A stretch of 64,000 nt of DNA from an uncultured Lachnospiraceae bacterium (GCA_947174705.1 CAMWKB010000002.1:21248-85247); one strand, 5' to 3'. Shown: positions 46,378 to 55,266, counted from the stretch's first letter. Translations and numbers: made by a program. The notes: generated from the letters alone by a model not told the origin.

Positions 46378-46458
46378 AAAAAAATGCCCCAAAAAAACTT
46401 TTGGAACATCTTCGTTCTAGATACCTTATAATATGGTCATCAAACCATTTTGTTGACC
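46378..46458 (-). promoter_or_regulatory. glnN leader: two hairpins and an internal terminator (candidate attenuator)
   Basis: On the minus strand, in order: hairpin 1 (46435-46458), GGTCA-A-CAAA/TTTG-A-TGACC; a 17-base linker; hairpin 2 (46404-46417), GAAC-GAAGAT-GTTC; and a terminator (46378-46408), TGTTCCAAAA/TTTTGGGGCA (two G-U pairs) plus seven T's. Hairpin 2 shares five bases (46404-46408) with the 5' arm of the terminator, so the two exclude each other. This resembles ANTAR antitermination leaders known from clostridial glutamine synthetase genes. A TTGCAT-N17-TATTTT promoter further upstream would transcribe all parts. If instead TATTAT at 46428-46433 is the -10, hairpin 1 is a DNA operator. 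The rest of the 335-base gap 46326-46660 shows no gene. Confidence 0.5.
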
Positions 46459-46660
46459 TCTTTTATTAAAATACTATTAAATCGCGGAAAATGCAATACC
46501 TTGATTAAAATTTTGTAAAAAAAGCAAAAATGTTTGTATTTTTTAAGATTGTACTGTTCATATTACACAAATTTTAATTCTCATAAATCATCATACTACT
46601 TCGCTGGATTCCTACATGCATATTCTTAACATAACAGATATATAAAATAAAACTTCCGGC

Positions 46661-47893
46661 TTAACCATCAATATTCCGCACACGCAGTATATCATACGGC
46701 GCCGGTGTCTCAGAAAGCGCCACATCAATAAGCTGCTTAGAGTGCGGGCAGCTTTCCACCTCATCCCCATCTTTATTATACATGGCCAGTACCTTAACCG
46801 GAATATTACTTCCGTCCGGCTTCATAATTTCTATCTCATCTCCAACGCTGAACTTATTGCGCTGCTCAAACCGCGCACGCCCTGCATCGTCAACAGAACT
46901 TACGATTCCAAGATATATATATTCATTCACGTAAGTGTTGTTATCGTAAATCTGTGTATTTTCATCCGGTTTACCGAAGTAGAATCCGGTCGTAAACTGA
47001 CGATAGGTACACTTAGCTATTTCTTCCTGATACCATTTCATATTGGTACGGTATTTCTCTTCGGATTCCAGATAATCGTCTATCGCCCTACGGTATGTAC
47101 GTGCAACAGTCGCCACATACAGGGCGGTCTTCATCCTTCCTTCAATCTTGAAACTGTCTATTCCGGCGTCTATCAGCTCAGGGATGTGTTCAATCATACA
47201 TAAATCTTTAGAATTAAAAATATATGTGCCTCTTTCATTTTCATAGACAGGAAGATACTCTCCCGGTCTTTTTTCCTCTACTACCGCATACTTCCACCGG
47301 CAGGGGTGTGTACATGCACCATGATTTGCATCCCTTCCCGTAAAATAACTGCTTAGCAAGCAACGGCCCGAATAGGAAATACACATCGCCCCGTGTATGA
47401 AACTTTCAATCTCCAAATCCTGTGGTATCTTTTCCCTGATTTCCTTAATTTCCGCCAAAGAAAGTTCTCTTGCCGATACGACCCTCTTAGCACCCTGTTC
47501 ATACCAGAAACGATAGGTCATATAATTTGTATTATTAGCCTGCGTAGAGACATGGATGTCAATCTCCGGACAAATTTCCCTTGCCAACGTGAACATTCCG
47601 GGGTCGGCAATAATAAGAGCATCCGGTTTCATTTCTTTTAATTCAAGAAAGTATTTCCTTGCTCCCTCTAAATCATAATTATGTGCCAGAATATTAGCCG
47701 TAACATGAACACGCACGCCATGTTCGTGTGCAAAGGCAATACCCTCTTCCATCTCCTGTTTGGAAAAATTTTTCGCCTTGGCGCGCAGACCAAAAGCTTC
47801 TCCGCCAATATATACCGCATCCGCCCCGAATATCACCGCAGTCTTTAATACCTCAAGGCTGCTTGCCGGAACCAGCAACTCAGGTTTTCTCAT
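46661..47893 (-). CDS. U32 family peptidase (prephenate/tRNA-hydroxylation type)
   Basis: 410 residues with the U32 signature: KPELLVPASSLEVLKTAVIFGADAVYIGG, then ESFIHGAMCISYSGRCLLSSYFTGRDANHGACTHPCRW with conserved cysteines. In Bacillus, YrrN/YrrO of this family take part in 5-hydroxyuridine formation on tRNA. The cysteine set likely binds an iron-sulfur cluster. It follows the O-methyltransferase by 22 bases, the same order as yrrM-yrrN in Bacillus. Confidence 0.9.
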   Translation of the reverse strand: MRKPELLVPASSLEVLKTAVIFGADAVYIGGEAFGLRAKAKNFSKQEMEEGIAFAHEHGVRVHVTANILAHNYDLEGARKYFLELKEMKPDALIIADPGMFTLAREICPEIDIHVSTQANNTNYMTYRFWYEQGAKRVVSARELSLAEIKEIREKIPQDLEIESFIHGAMCISYSGRCLLSSYFTGRDANHGACTHPCRWKYAVVEEKRPGEYLPVYENERGTYIFNSKDLCMIEHIPELIDAGIDSFKIEGRMKTALYVATVARTYRRAIDDYLESEEKYRTNMKWYQEEIAKCTYRQFTTGFYFGKPDENTQIYDNNTYVNEYIYLGIVSSVDDAGRARFEQRNKFSVGDEIEIMKPDGSNIPVKVLAMYNKDGDEVESCPHSKQLIDVALSETPAPYDILRVRNIDG

Positions 47894-47915
47894 AATGAAT
47901 ATCTCTCCAAATAAT

Positions 47916-48560
47916 TTACTTATTTTTTACGCTAAGTGTCACTCCGTCTCCTATCGGCAGAATCGCCGTAGTAAGCGCCGGATTATGCGTAAGCTCATAT
48001 AAATAGTCCCTCATCCTCGTATGTATCGTGCGGTTCCTGCGGGTCACCGCATAGCGGGACTGAATAATATCTCCGTCCTGCAGGACATTATCCGACAAAA
48101 GAATTCCGTCCTTTGCCATAAGCCTCAATACCTCAGGCAGAAAGTGAATATACTGTCCCTTCGCCGCATCCATGAAAATAAAATCATATTCCCCGCTTAA
48201 CGTTTTTAAAATTTCCTGCGCATCACCTTCAAGCAGGGTAATCTGTTCTTCTTTTCCCGCCCGTTTAAAATTCTCTCTCGCTATGGGAATCCGCTTCTCA
48301 TATTTCTCTATAGTAGTAATCCTGCACCCATCAGGTGCATACTCACTCATAAGCAGTGTAGAAAAACCAATGGCGCATCCAACCTCCAAAACAGACACAG
48401 GCCTCTTCATTGCCAAAAGCAGTTTAATGAGGCTCTGAGTTTCTGTCCGGATAATCGGCACATTGGTTTTCTTCGCTTCCTTCTCTATTTCGTTTAAAAA
48501 AGGTGTATTGCCCGAGTCAAGGGAATTGATAAATGCTACCGTACGCTCGTCAACTATCAT
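47916..48560 (-). CDS. SAM-dependent O-methyltransferase (TrmR/YrrM-like)
   Basis: 214 residues of the class I catechol-type O-methyltransferase fold: motif I VLEVGCAIGFSTL, FIFMDAAKGQYIHFL with the metal-binding Asp, and LSDNVLQDG. The Bacillus homologue YrrM (TrmR) methylates 5-hydroxyuridine in tRNA, and the U32 neighbour supports this. The ATG at 48560 follows AAGAGG; a longer frame from 48584 overlaps the previous gene more. It overlaps the MltG-like stop by 11 bases. Confidence 0.88.
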   Translation of the reverse strand: MIVDERTVAFINSLDSGNTPFLNEIEKEAKKTNVPIIRTETQSLIKLLLAMKRPVSVLEVGCAIGFSTLLMSEYAPDGCRITTIEKYEKRIPIARENFKRAGKEEQITLLEGDAQEILKTLSGEYDFIFMDAAKGQYIHFLPEVLRLMAKDGILLSDNVLQDGDIIQSRYAVTRRNRTIHTRMRDYLYELTHNPALTTAILPIGDGVTLSVKNK

Positions 48561-48942
48561 CCGTCTTATCCTCTTCTTCTGCATCCGCAGCCATAATTTC
48601 CAACATTTCTTCCGTACTCATCGAAGTGTTGAGGTCATAGATGCCCGGCTGAATCTTACCATGATATTCCGACACAAGTTCCTGTACCATAAAAAGATTG
48701 GCGTCGCGTATCAAACCCTTTTCTTCCAGAGTATTTCCTATGTCTTTGACGGAATCTTCCTCCTTGACATATATACTTATTATCCTGCCCTCTCCTATTG
48801 TCATTGGTTCTTCCGCAAATACCCGGTATCCGTAATCATAAGCCTTTACCGCCGTATCGTACACAAACATGATTATAAAAACGGCCGCCACTATTTTGAT
48901 GACAGTTTCTATGAGCGACATCACAAACTGTTTTACATCCAT
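48550..48942 (-). CDS. MltG/YceG-like N-terminal-domain protein, no catalytic domain
   Basis: 130 residues: a membrane segment (about 12-30) and an outer portion (about 45-115, with GEGRIISIYVKEEDSVKDIGNTLEEKGLI and QPGIYDLNTSMSTEEML) like the LysM-like first domain of endolytic transglycosylase MltG. The catalytic YceG domain, with its Glu, is absent. In Bacillus, yrrL (mltG) precedes yrrM, so position matches, but this one cannot cut glycan strands by that mechanism. It may be a regulator or remnant. Confidence 0.75.
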   Translation of the reverse strand: MDVKQFVMSLIETVIKIVAAVFIIMFVYDTAVKAYDYGYRVFAEEPMTIGEGRIISIYVKEEDSVKDIGNTLEEKGLIRDANLFMVQELVSEYHGKIQPGIYDLNTSMSTEEMLEIMAADAEEEDKTDDS

Positions 48943-48977
48943 CTAAAACCTCCTCCCCGAATAATTATTTCAGGGTT

Positions 48978-49310
48978 TTATTCAAAATCAAGTTTAGACA
49001 TTATCCGTCCGTTTATTTCCTGCATCATACGGCAGAACGCCAGTTCTGCTCTTAAAAAGTCATCCACCAATGGATTCTCACGAAATTTCTCGTATTCCTT
49101 TTCAAAAGCATCAATCTTATCAAAAAGTTCGTCCGGATGTGCGTCGGATTGCAGCTCGAAATTCTTCTCTCTGAACTCGCACACTTTTAAAAACAAATCC
49201 GGATGTTTTTTAATTTTTTTCTTCTGGATAGTATACTCTTTAAAAATATCTGTCTTCTTTATCTCTTCAATAAAATCATAGGTTGCTTTAACTACAAACT
49301 GTTCCATCAT
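48978..49310 (-). CDS. YlbF/YmcA family protein
   Basis: 110 residues, all-helical and highly charged, matching the YlbF family (DFIEEIKKTDIFKEYTIQKKKIKKHPDLFLKVCEFREKNFELQ, and PLVDDFLRAELAFCRMMQEINGRI). Family members in Bacillus form a complex that modulates RNase Y-dependent RNA decay. RNase J is encoded directly upstream here. Two ATGs are adjacent at the start; the first is given. Confidence 0.82.
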   Translation of the reverse strand: MMEQFVVKATYDFIEEIKKTDIFKEYTIQKKKIKKHPDLFLKVCEFREKNFELQSDAHPDELFDKIDAFEKEYEKFRENPLVDDFLRAELAFCRMMQEINGRIMSKLDFE

Positions 49311-49337
49311 GCCGGGTTGTATTCTCCTTATTGTAGT

Positions 49338-51026
49338 TTATACTTCCATTATAATCGGAAGTATCATAGGGCGTCTCTGTGTCTTCTTCCACACAAACTC
49401 GCTCAGCACATCTTTAATCGTTGACTTAAGCTTACCCCAGTCGGTCTGACCTTTGCTTAAGCAGCCAAATACCGCCTCATCAACCAAATGTCTGGCCTCA
49501 TCCAACAACTCGTCAGATTCCCTGACATAAACAAAGCCTCTCGAAACTATATCAGGTCCTGATACAAGCTGATTTCCGTATGAGTCAAGCGCCATAACTA
49601 CTATCATAATACCGTCTTCAGCAAGATGCTGTCTGTCTCTTAACACGACATTTCCGACGTCGCCAACGCCAAGTCCGTCAACAAGAATTGCTCCCACCGG
49701 AACCTTCCCTTTAACTTCGGCGTTCTCGTCATCAATTTCCAAAACATCTCCCGAATGTAAGATAAAAATATTTTCCTTATCTATTCCAAGTTCCTTCGCA
49801 ATTTTAGCTTGCGCTTTCAGATGCTTGTACTCACCATGGACCGGAATTGCATACTTAGGATGTAGCAAGGTATAGAGTAATTTAATTTCCTCCTGGCAGG
49901 CATGCCCCGAAACATGAACATCCTGAAAAATTACATCCGCACCCTTCACTAAAAGCTCATTTATTACATTGGTAACCGCTTTTTCATTTCCCGGTATCGG
50001 ATTGGAAGAAAAGATAACCGTATCTCCCGGTACAATTGAAATTTTCCTGTGCATACCGCTTGCCATACGGCTAAGCGCCGCCATGCTTTCTCCCTGGCTA
50101 CCTGTTGTGATTATAACTGTCTTTTCACTCGGATAGTTCTTCAACATCTCTATATCAATCAAAGTCTGGTCCGGAATATTAAGATATCCCAGCGTGGATG
50201 CCGTCTCAATTATGTTAACCATGCTGCGGCCTTCCACAACAACTTTTCTGCCGAACTTATACGCTGAATTGATAATCTGCTGCACCCTGTCCACATTGGA
50301 TGCAAAGGTAGCAATAATAATCCTTGTATCCCTATGCTCGGAAAAAAGGCTGTCAAAAGTCTTGCCAACTGTTTTTTCAGACGGTGTAAAGCCCGGTCTC
50401 TCCGCATTCGTACTGTCACACATAAGCGCCAGTACGCCTTTTTTACCGATTTCGGCAAACCGTTGTAAATCTATCGCGTCGCCGAATACCGGTGTGTAAT
50501 CCACCTTAAAATCCCCGGTATGCACAACAACCCCAGCCTGCGAATAAATAGCAAGCGCTGCCGCATCAACAATACTATGATTGGTTTTAATAAATTCAAT
50601 CCTAAACTGTCCAAGATTAATGGACTGCCCGAATTTTACAACCTTTCGTTTGGTGTTATTTATAAGTTCGTGTTCTTTTAACTTGTTCTCAATAATACCC
50701 ATAGTAAGTTTCGTCGCATATATGGGTACATTGATTTCTTTTAATACATAAGGCAGAGCGCCTATATGGTCTTCATGGCCATGCGTAATTACAAAGCCTT
50801 TGACCTTATTAATATTTTCCTTTAAATAAGTAATATCGGGAATAACCAAATCTATTCCAAGCATCCCATCCTCCGGAAAGGACAAACCACAATCCACAAC
50901 AATAATACTGTCCTCGTACTCAAAGACAGTAATATTGAGTCCAATCTGCTCCAGACCGCCTAAAGGAATAATCTTCAGTCCGGAAGCCTTTCCCTGTTCA
51001 TTTTTTTTCAAGAAATTTTCCTCCAC
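49338..51026 (-). CDS. rnj: Ribonuclease J
   Basis: 562 residues: a metallo-beta-lactamase nuclease with HGHEDHIG (His82, His84, Asp86, His87), a beta-CASP domain with SMVNIIETASTLGYLNI and SQGESMAALSRMASG, HVSGHA for the metal site, and a C-terminal domain. It degrades RNA as a 5'-3' exonuclease and endonuclease. There is one RNase J in this window. It heads the run to YlbF, the MltG-like protein, O-methyltransferase and U32 peptidase. Confidence 0.95.
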   Translation of the reverse strand: MEENFLKKNEQGKASGLKIIPLGGLEQIGLNITVFEYEDSIIVVDCGLSFPEDGMLGIDLVIPDITYLKENINKVKGFVITHGHEDHIGALPYVLKEINVPIYATKLTMGIIENKLKEHELINNTKRKVVKFGQSINLGQFRIEFIKTNHSIVDAAALAIYSQAGVVVHTGDFKVDYTPVFGDAIDLQRFAEIGKKGVLALMCDSTNAERPGFTPSEKTVGKTFDSLFSEHRDTRIIIATFASNVDRVQQIINSAYKFGRKVVVEGRSMVNIIETASTLGYLNIPDQTLIDIEMLKNYPSEKTVIITTGSQGESMAALSRMASGMHRKISIVPGDTVIFSSNPIPGNEKAVTNVINELLVKGADVIFQDVHVSGHACQEEIKLLYTLLHPKYAIPVHGEYKHLKAQAKIAKELGIDKENIFILHSGDVLEIDDENAEVKGKVPVGAILVDGLGVGDVGNVVLRDRQHLAEDGIMIVVMALDSYGNQLVSGPDIVSRGFVYVRESDELLDEARHLVDEAVFGCLSKGQTDWGKLKSTIKDVLSEFVWKKTQRRPMILPIIMEV

Positions 51027-51063
51027 ATTCTTTGTTGTCTATACAATGCCCCGCCGCACTGTT

Positions 51064-51318
51064 CTAGGACAAATCAACATCTTCCAGCATATTGCCGAAC
51101 ACTGCTGCAACCGCCTCAATCTCTTTGTCGTCCTCTACGATTTCATACAGAGCTTCCGCATCACCTGGATTTGAAATATCCTTTAAAATTAACGCTTCTC
51201 CATCATCTTCTTCAGTATCGGTCACCAGAATATAGTCCACACCGCCTATTCTCGTCTGTTCTAATACATAAAATTCTACCTGTTCTCCATCTTCTGCCAT
51301 GAAAAGTATCTTATCCAA
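51064..51318 (-). CDS. DUF1292 family protein (YrzB-like)
   Basis: 84 residues, acidic, with the DUF1292 pattern: ILFMAEDGEQVEFYVLEQTRIGGVDYILVTD and LYEIVEDDKEIEAVAAVFGNML. No function is known. In many Firmicutes it follows ruvX and ireB, as here. Confidence 0.9.
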   Translation of the reverse strand: MDKILFMAEDGEQVEFYVLEQTRIGGVDYILVTDTEEDDGEALILKDISNPGDAEALYEIVEDDKEIEAVAAVFGNMLEDVDLS

Positions 51319-51359
51319 ATTAAGCTTCTCCTTAAATTTAAAACGTCTTACTTAAACCT

Positions 51360-51794
51360 CTAAACGTTCTCCTTACCTGCACGATAGTAAAGATATCCCT
51401 GCAAAATCAATACCGCCGCTATCTTGTCCACAAATTCTTTACGTTTCTCACGCCTGACTCCGGCTTCCATCATAGTCTTATCCGCCGCCACCGTCGTCAG
51501 TCTCTCATCCCACATAACCACAGGCAGTCCCGTCCTGCGTTCCAGCTTCTCCTGAAACTCCAGGGAAAGTTCCGCCCTTTCACCTATGGTATCATTCATA
51601 TTCTTGGGAAATCCAAGAACAATTTCTCCAACTTCGTACTCAACAATCAACTCTTCTATACGCGCCAGTGTACGCCGTAATTTATTTTCATCTTTTCTTC
51701 TGATAATCTCAATGCCCTGAGCCGTAATCAAAAGCGGATCACTGATAGCTACTCCTACAGTCTTTGACCCAAAATCCAAACCCATGATTCTCAT
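51360..51794 (-). CDS. ruvX: Holliday junction resolvase-like RuvX (YqgF)
   Basis: 144 residues of RNase H fold. Asp7 in [16 protein letters not shown], the Glu in [11 protein letters not shown] (metal) and DERLTTVAA are seen. The family includes YqgF, needed for 16S rRNA 5'-end maturation in some bacteria and proposed as a resolvase in others. The gene lies 20 bases after ireB. Confidence 0.93.
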   Translation of the reverse strand: MRIMGLDFGSKTVGVAISDPLLITAQGIEIIRRKDENKLRRTLARIEELIVEYEVGEIVLGFPKNMNDTIGERAELSLEFQEKLERRTGLPVVMWDERLTTVAADKTMMEAGVRREKRKEFVDKIAAVLILQGYLYYRAGKENV

Positions 51795-51814
51795 AATTCG
51801 TATATTTTATCTTT

Positions 51815-52078
51815 CTATTTACTTATTGAATTTTTGATATACTCTTTCAGCATCTCTTCTACCAGCTCGTCCCTGTCAACTTTCATAATAAGGCTTCGCG
51901 CACTTTTATGGCTGGTAATATAAGTTGGATCTCCGGACATGATATATCCCACGATCTGATTTACGGGGTTATAGCCCTTCTCTGTCAGTGCTTCATAAAC
52001 AGTCGATAAGACAAGCTTTACGCCAGTCTCCGGCTCTGTCTCTACTCTAAAAAATTGTGTGTTTCCCAAATCACTCAT
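51815..52078 (-). CDS. ireB: IreB family regulatory phosphoprotein (DUF965)
   Basis: 87 residues with the family start [12 protein letters not shown] and [47 protein letters not shown]. IreB is a substrate of the Ser/Thr kinase IreK in enterococci, where threonines near its N terminus are phosphorylated; Thr7 is in the matching place. A TTG at 52102 would add residues from the ribosome binding site itself and is not used. It heads ireB-ruvX-DUF1292, as in Bacillus yrzL-yrrK-yrzB. Confidence 0.92.
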   Translation of the reverse strand: MSDLGNTQFFRVETEPETGVKLVLSTVYEALTEKGYNPVNQIVGYIMSGDPTYITSHKSARSLIMKVDRDELVEEMLKEYIKNSISK

Positions 52079-52174
52079 AGTATAATGATGCCCCTTTCCC
52101 AAAAGTTGAAAGAGTCTGTTCCTCCGAACTTTTACCTTATCTATAGTTTTAAATATAGTTACTCTATTATAGCT

Positions 52175-52203
52175 ATAATACTCTATCCGGAAATAAAATT
52201 CAA
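52175..52203 (-). promoter_or_regulatory. SigA-type promoter of the ireB operon
   Basis: TTGAAT (52198-52203), 17-base spacer, TATTAT (52175-52180) on the minus strand, with TATAATAG directly after. Leader of about 95 bases. Confidence 0.75.
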
Positions 52204-52268
52204 TCTTTCATTTCAAGTCTTAAGATAAATTTAATTAATTCCCGGACTTTTAATCTGTAATCATCCCG

Positions 52269-53603
52269 TTAATTAATGATCATTATATCGTCAGTCAAAA
52301 AGTCCGCAATAGTTCCCACTATTATATTGTTGTTTAAATTCTCATGGGTCTCTTTGGCTATCTTAACATATTCTCTTGTGTGTCCGAGCTGAAATTTACG
52401 ACCATCTATTACCTTAGAATCCTCAAACAATATTTCCACATCCCTGCCAAGCATACTCTTTCTGTATTCCCCGGACATATGGTTGGAAAGCTGTATAAGC
52501 CTGCTGCTGCGCTGCGCCTTAACAGCGTCCGGCACTTGATTTTCCATGTTAGCTGCCCTTGTACCCTGACGCTTGGAATATTTAAAAACGTGCATTTCAT
52601 AAAAATTCACTTTTTGTAAAAAATCCTGCGTTTGTGCAAATTCTTCTTCGGTTTCATCCGGAAAACCTACTATTACGTCGGTTGTTATGGCTGGGTTATT
52701 AAAATGTTTCCGCAATATTTCCACTTTTTCCAAGTATTCCCGCGTAGTGTAATGTCTATTCATACGGCGAAGCGTCTCGTCACATCCACTTTGCAGCGAA
52801 AGATGAAAATGTGGGCAAATTCTAGAAAGTACGCTGGTTCCACTGACAAAATCCTCTGTAATAATTCCAGGCTCTAATGAGCCTAAACGTATCCTCTCTA
52901 TACCATCTATTTCATTTAACTTTTTAAGCAGCTGCAAAAGCTCTCTGCCGCCCCTGTCAATACCGTACGAGCTTATATGAATTCCCGTAAGAACAATCTC
53001 CTTATATCCTTGTGCGGCAATTCCTGACACTTCTGTCATAATATCTTCTTCCCTGCGGCTGCGTGCCCTTCCTCTCGCATAAGGAATAATGCAATACGAA
53101 CAAAACTGGTTACAGCCGTCCTGTATCTTTACATAGGCCCTTGTATTCTCCCTCGTTGACTTAAGCTGCATCTCCTCATACTCATCAGTATGGTTAATAT
53201 CTATAACTGTTTTATTTTTAAGCGTTTTATCCGCCAGAGATAAAGTATCATTCTCCTTTGCCGCAAGATACTCTTCCAATATTTCTACAATATCTTTTTT
53301 ACGGTTGTTGCCTATAGCCAAATCAATTGCAGCATCCTTATTTATTACGCCTTCGCCGGTCTGTACATAACAGCCTACGGCCACTACTACTGACTCCGGA
53401 TTCTGCTTTTTGGCACGGTGAAGCATCTGCCTGCTTTTCTGATCTGCAATGTTGGTAACGGTACAAGTATTTATAATATATATGTCGGCGCGTTCATCAA
53501 ATTGAACAATTTCATAGCCTTTGTCTTTCAATTTTTGTTGCATTACGTCCATTTCGTAACCGTTAACTTTGCATCCAAGGTTATGTAATGCTATTCTTTT
53601 CAT
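52269..53603 (-). CDS. mtaB: tRNA (t6A37) methylthiotransferase MtaB
   Basis: 444 residues; adds a methylthio group to t6A at position 37 in tRNA. N-terminal UPF0004 domain with Cys11, Cys47 and Cys78 binding one cluster, radical SAM domain with CNQFCSYCIIPYARG binding the other, and a C-terminal TRAM domain (about 380-440). The ATG at 53603 follows GGAG by six bases, and the family start MKRIALHNLGCKVN agrees; the upstream start at 53636 is not favoured. Confidence 0.95.
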   Translation of the reverse strand: MKRIALHNLGCKVNGYEMDVMQQKLKDKGYEIVQFDERADIYIINTCTVTNIADQKSRQMLHRAKKQNPESVVVAVGCYVQTGEGVINKDAAIDLAIGNNRKKDIVEILEEYLAAKENDTLSLADKTLKNKTVIDINHTDEYEEMQLKSTRENTRAYVKIQDGCNQFCSYCIIPYARGRARSRREEDIMTEVSGIAAQGYKEIVLTGIHISSYGIDRGGRELLQLLKKLNEIDGIERIRLGSLEPGIITEDFVSGTSVLSRICPHFHLSLQSGCDETLRRMNRHYTTREYLEKVEILRKHFNNPAITTDVIVGFPDETEEEFAQTQDFLQKVNFYEMHVFKYSKRQGTRAANMENQVPDAVKAQRSSRLIQLSNHMSGEYRKSMLGRDVEILFEDSKVIDGRKFQLGHTREYVKIAKETHENLNNNIIVGTIADFLTDDIMIIN

Positions 53604-53635
53604 TTTATTCTCCGATTTTTTGTATTGTTTTTTCA

Positions 53636-53667
53636 TTGACTTTTACTCTGCCAACCTTTAGTATAAT
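53636..53667 (+). promoter_or_regulatory. Promoter of the HPr-like gene
   Basis: A perfect TATAAT (53662-53667) has a TTGACT (53636-53641) 20 bases upstream, longer than the usual 17. The -10 is sound; the true -35 is uncertain. Confidence 0.5.
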
Positions 53668-53699
53668 AGCTGTAGGCATGAAGTAAAGGAGGTAATTTT

Positions 53700-53930
53700 A
53701 TGAAAACAGTTCAAATTTCTTTAAATTCTATCGATAAGGTAAAATCTTTCGTAAATGATATTTCAAAATTTGATTATGACTTCGACTTAGTATCAGGCAG
53801 ATATGTAATTGACGCAAAATCCATAATGGGCATATTCAGTCTCGACTTATCTAAGCCCATCGACCTGAATATCCACACGGAAGACAGTGCCGATGAAATC
53901 ATGGAAGCGTTGAAACCGTATATTATGTAA
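53700..53930 (+). CDS. HPr-like protein lacking the active-site histidine
   Basis: 76 residues with an HPr fold pattern: KTVQISLNSIDKVKSFVNDISKFDYDFDLVSG, then YVIDAKSIMGIFSLDL with Ser41 in place of HPr Ser46, and a C-terminal helix. The GLHARP loop with His15 is replaced by NSIDKVK, so it cannot carry phosphate from Enzyme I. It may act as a regulatory HPr, like Crh of Bacillus, if the serine is phosphorylated. AAAGGAGG precedes the ATG. Confidence 0.8.
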   Translation: MKTVQISLNSIDKVKSFVNDISKFDYDFDLVSGRYVIDAKSIMGIFSLDLSKPIDLNIHTEDSADEIMEALKPYIM

Positions 53931-53962
53931 ACCAATTATGTATGGAACATAAACAGCCATTT

Positions 53963-54009
53963 AATTAATGACAGTAATCGCTTTCTATTTGTGCTTACTG
54001 TCATTAATT
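53963..54009. terminator. Convergent bidirectional terminator
   Basis: A perfect 15-bp inverted repeat AATTAATGACAGTAA / TTACTGTCATTAATT with a 17-base loop lies between the convergent HPr-like and thiI genes. The stem ends supply A/T runs on both strands. Confidence 0.7.
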
Positions 54010-54023
54010 GCGTATATCCATTC

Positions 54024-55202
54024 TCAGGACACCACAACAACCTCGTCCGTATCTAACGCGGTCTTTACCAGTTCATCAATCTTTTCCGCCAGATTCTCCT
54101 CATGTTTATGTATAAATTTCAAATTAGGTTTTGTAACCGGATGCTTTGCGACAAATATAGTACAGCAGTCTTCATAAGGCAGGATCGACGTCTCGTAAGT
54201 ATCGATTTTCTCCGAAATATCAACAATCTCCATCTTATCAAAACCGATCAGCGGACGGTAAACCGGAAGAGTGCAGACCTCGTTGGTCGCCATAAGGCTC
54301 TGCATAGTCTGCGACGCAACCTGTCCGATACTCTCTCCTGTAATAAGACCAAGGCACTCTGTTTCCTTAGCAATATGTTCAGCTATGCGCATCATATAAC
54401 GGCGCATAATTATTGTCAACTCATCATGTGGACACTTATCGTAAATATAGAGCTGAATATCCGTAAAATTAATTATATGAAGATAAATCGGTCCCGTATA
54501 CTTTGCAACCTGCTTTGCCAAATCTATAACCTTTTGCTTTGCGCGCTCACTTGTATACGGCGGTGCATGAAAATATACGGCGTCAATCTTAACGCCCCTC
54601 TTTGCAATCATGTATCCCGCTACCGGAGAATCAATTCCGCCTGATAATAAAAGCATTGCCTTACCGCCGGTTCCGACAGGCATTCCACCGGGCCCCGGAA
54701 TGATTTCAGAATATATATAAATCTTATCCCTTATTTCAACATGCAGCATAATATCCGGTTTATGCACATCCACCGACATCTCCGGATACGCATCCAGAAT
54801 CACTCCTCCCAGTTCCATATTGATCTCCATGGAATTAAGCGGATAATTCTTTCTTGCCCTTCTTGCCGCAACCTTAAAACTCTTATGCTTGTCCGGATAA
54901 ACCTCGTCTATATACCTGACAACCCTTTCACCCAGCCTCTCAAAGCCTTCATCTTCCACATAAACCATCGGACAGATTCCGGCAATACCGAATACTTTCT
55001 GGAGTGCGGCCACCGTCTCATCATAATCAAAATCCGAAACCGCATCAACATAAATTCTCCCGTCACTCTTGCGTACTGCAAATTCTCCGTCACATTTTTT
55101 AAGAGTATGTCGAATCTGCTTCACAAGAGCATCTTCAAACATATACCGGTTCTTTCCTTTGACGCCGATTTCGGCGTACTTTATCAAAAAAGAGCTAAAC
55201 AT
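54024..55202 (-). CDS. thiI: tRNA 4-thiouridine synthase ThiI
   Basis: 392 residues: N-terminal ferredoxin-like and THUMP domains (about 1-165) and a PP-loop ATP-pyrophosphatase with LLSGGIDSPVAGYM. The product makes 4-thiouridine in tRNA and can supply sulfur for thiamine. No C-terminal rhodanese domain is present (the protein ends soon after DCCTIF), as in many Gram-positives. A cysteine desulfurase that could feed it sulfur is encoded just upstream, across a 393-base gap with two palindromes. Confidence 0.95.
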   Translation of the reverse strand: MFSSFLIKYAEIGVKGKNRYMFEDALVKQIRHTLKKCDGEFAVRKSDGRIYVDAVSDFDYDETVAALQKVFGIAGICPMVYVEDEGFERLGERVVRYIDEVYPDKHKSFKVAARRARKNYPLNSMEINMELGGVILDAYPEMSVDVHKPDIMLHVEIRDKIYIYSEIIPGPGGMPVGTGGKAMLLLSGGIDSPVAGYMIAKRGVKIDAVYFHAPPYTSERAKQKVIDLAKQVAKYTGPIYLHIINFTDIQLYIYDKCPHDELTIIMRRYMMRIAEHIAKETECLGLITGESIGQVASQTMQSLMATNEVCTLPVYRPLIGFDKMEIVDISEKIDTYETSILPYEDCCTIFVAKHPVTKPNLKFIHKHEENLAEKIDELVKTALDTDEVVVVS

Positions 55203-55266
55203 AATCTACTTCCCCTCTCTATTAATTCAAGGTGATTGGCAAGCCAAACGGGGGACCAGCCGACCG

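Noticed and set aside
46326..46409. N-terminal extension of GlnN starting at 46409 (hydrophobic, 28 residues)
   Set aside because: The start codon lies inside the leader hairpin, has no ribosome binding site and would make GSIII longer than its family; the ATG at 46325 has a good site.
48463..49281. 272-residue plus-strand frame opposite the YlbF-like, MltG-like and O-methyltransferase genes
   Set aside because: Long by chance; it lies antisense to three well-supported genes and its sequence is low-complexity Phe/Ser/Ile.
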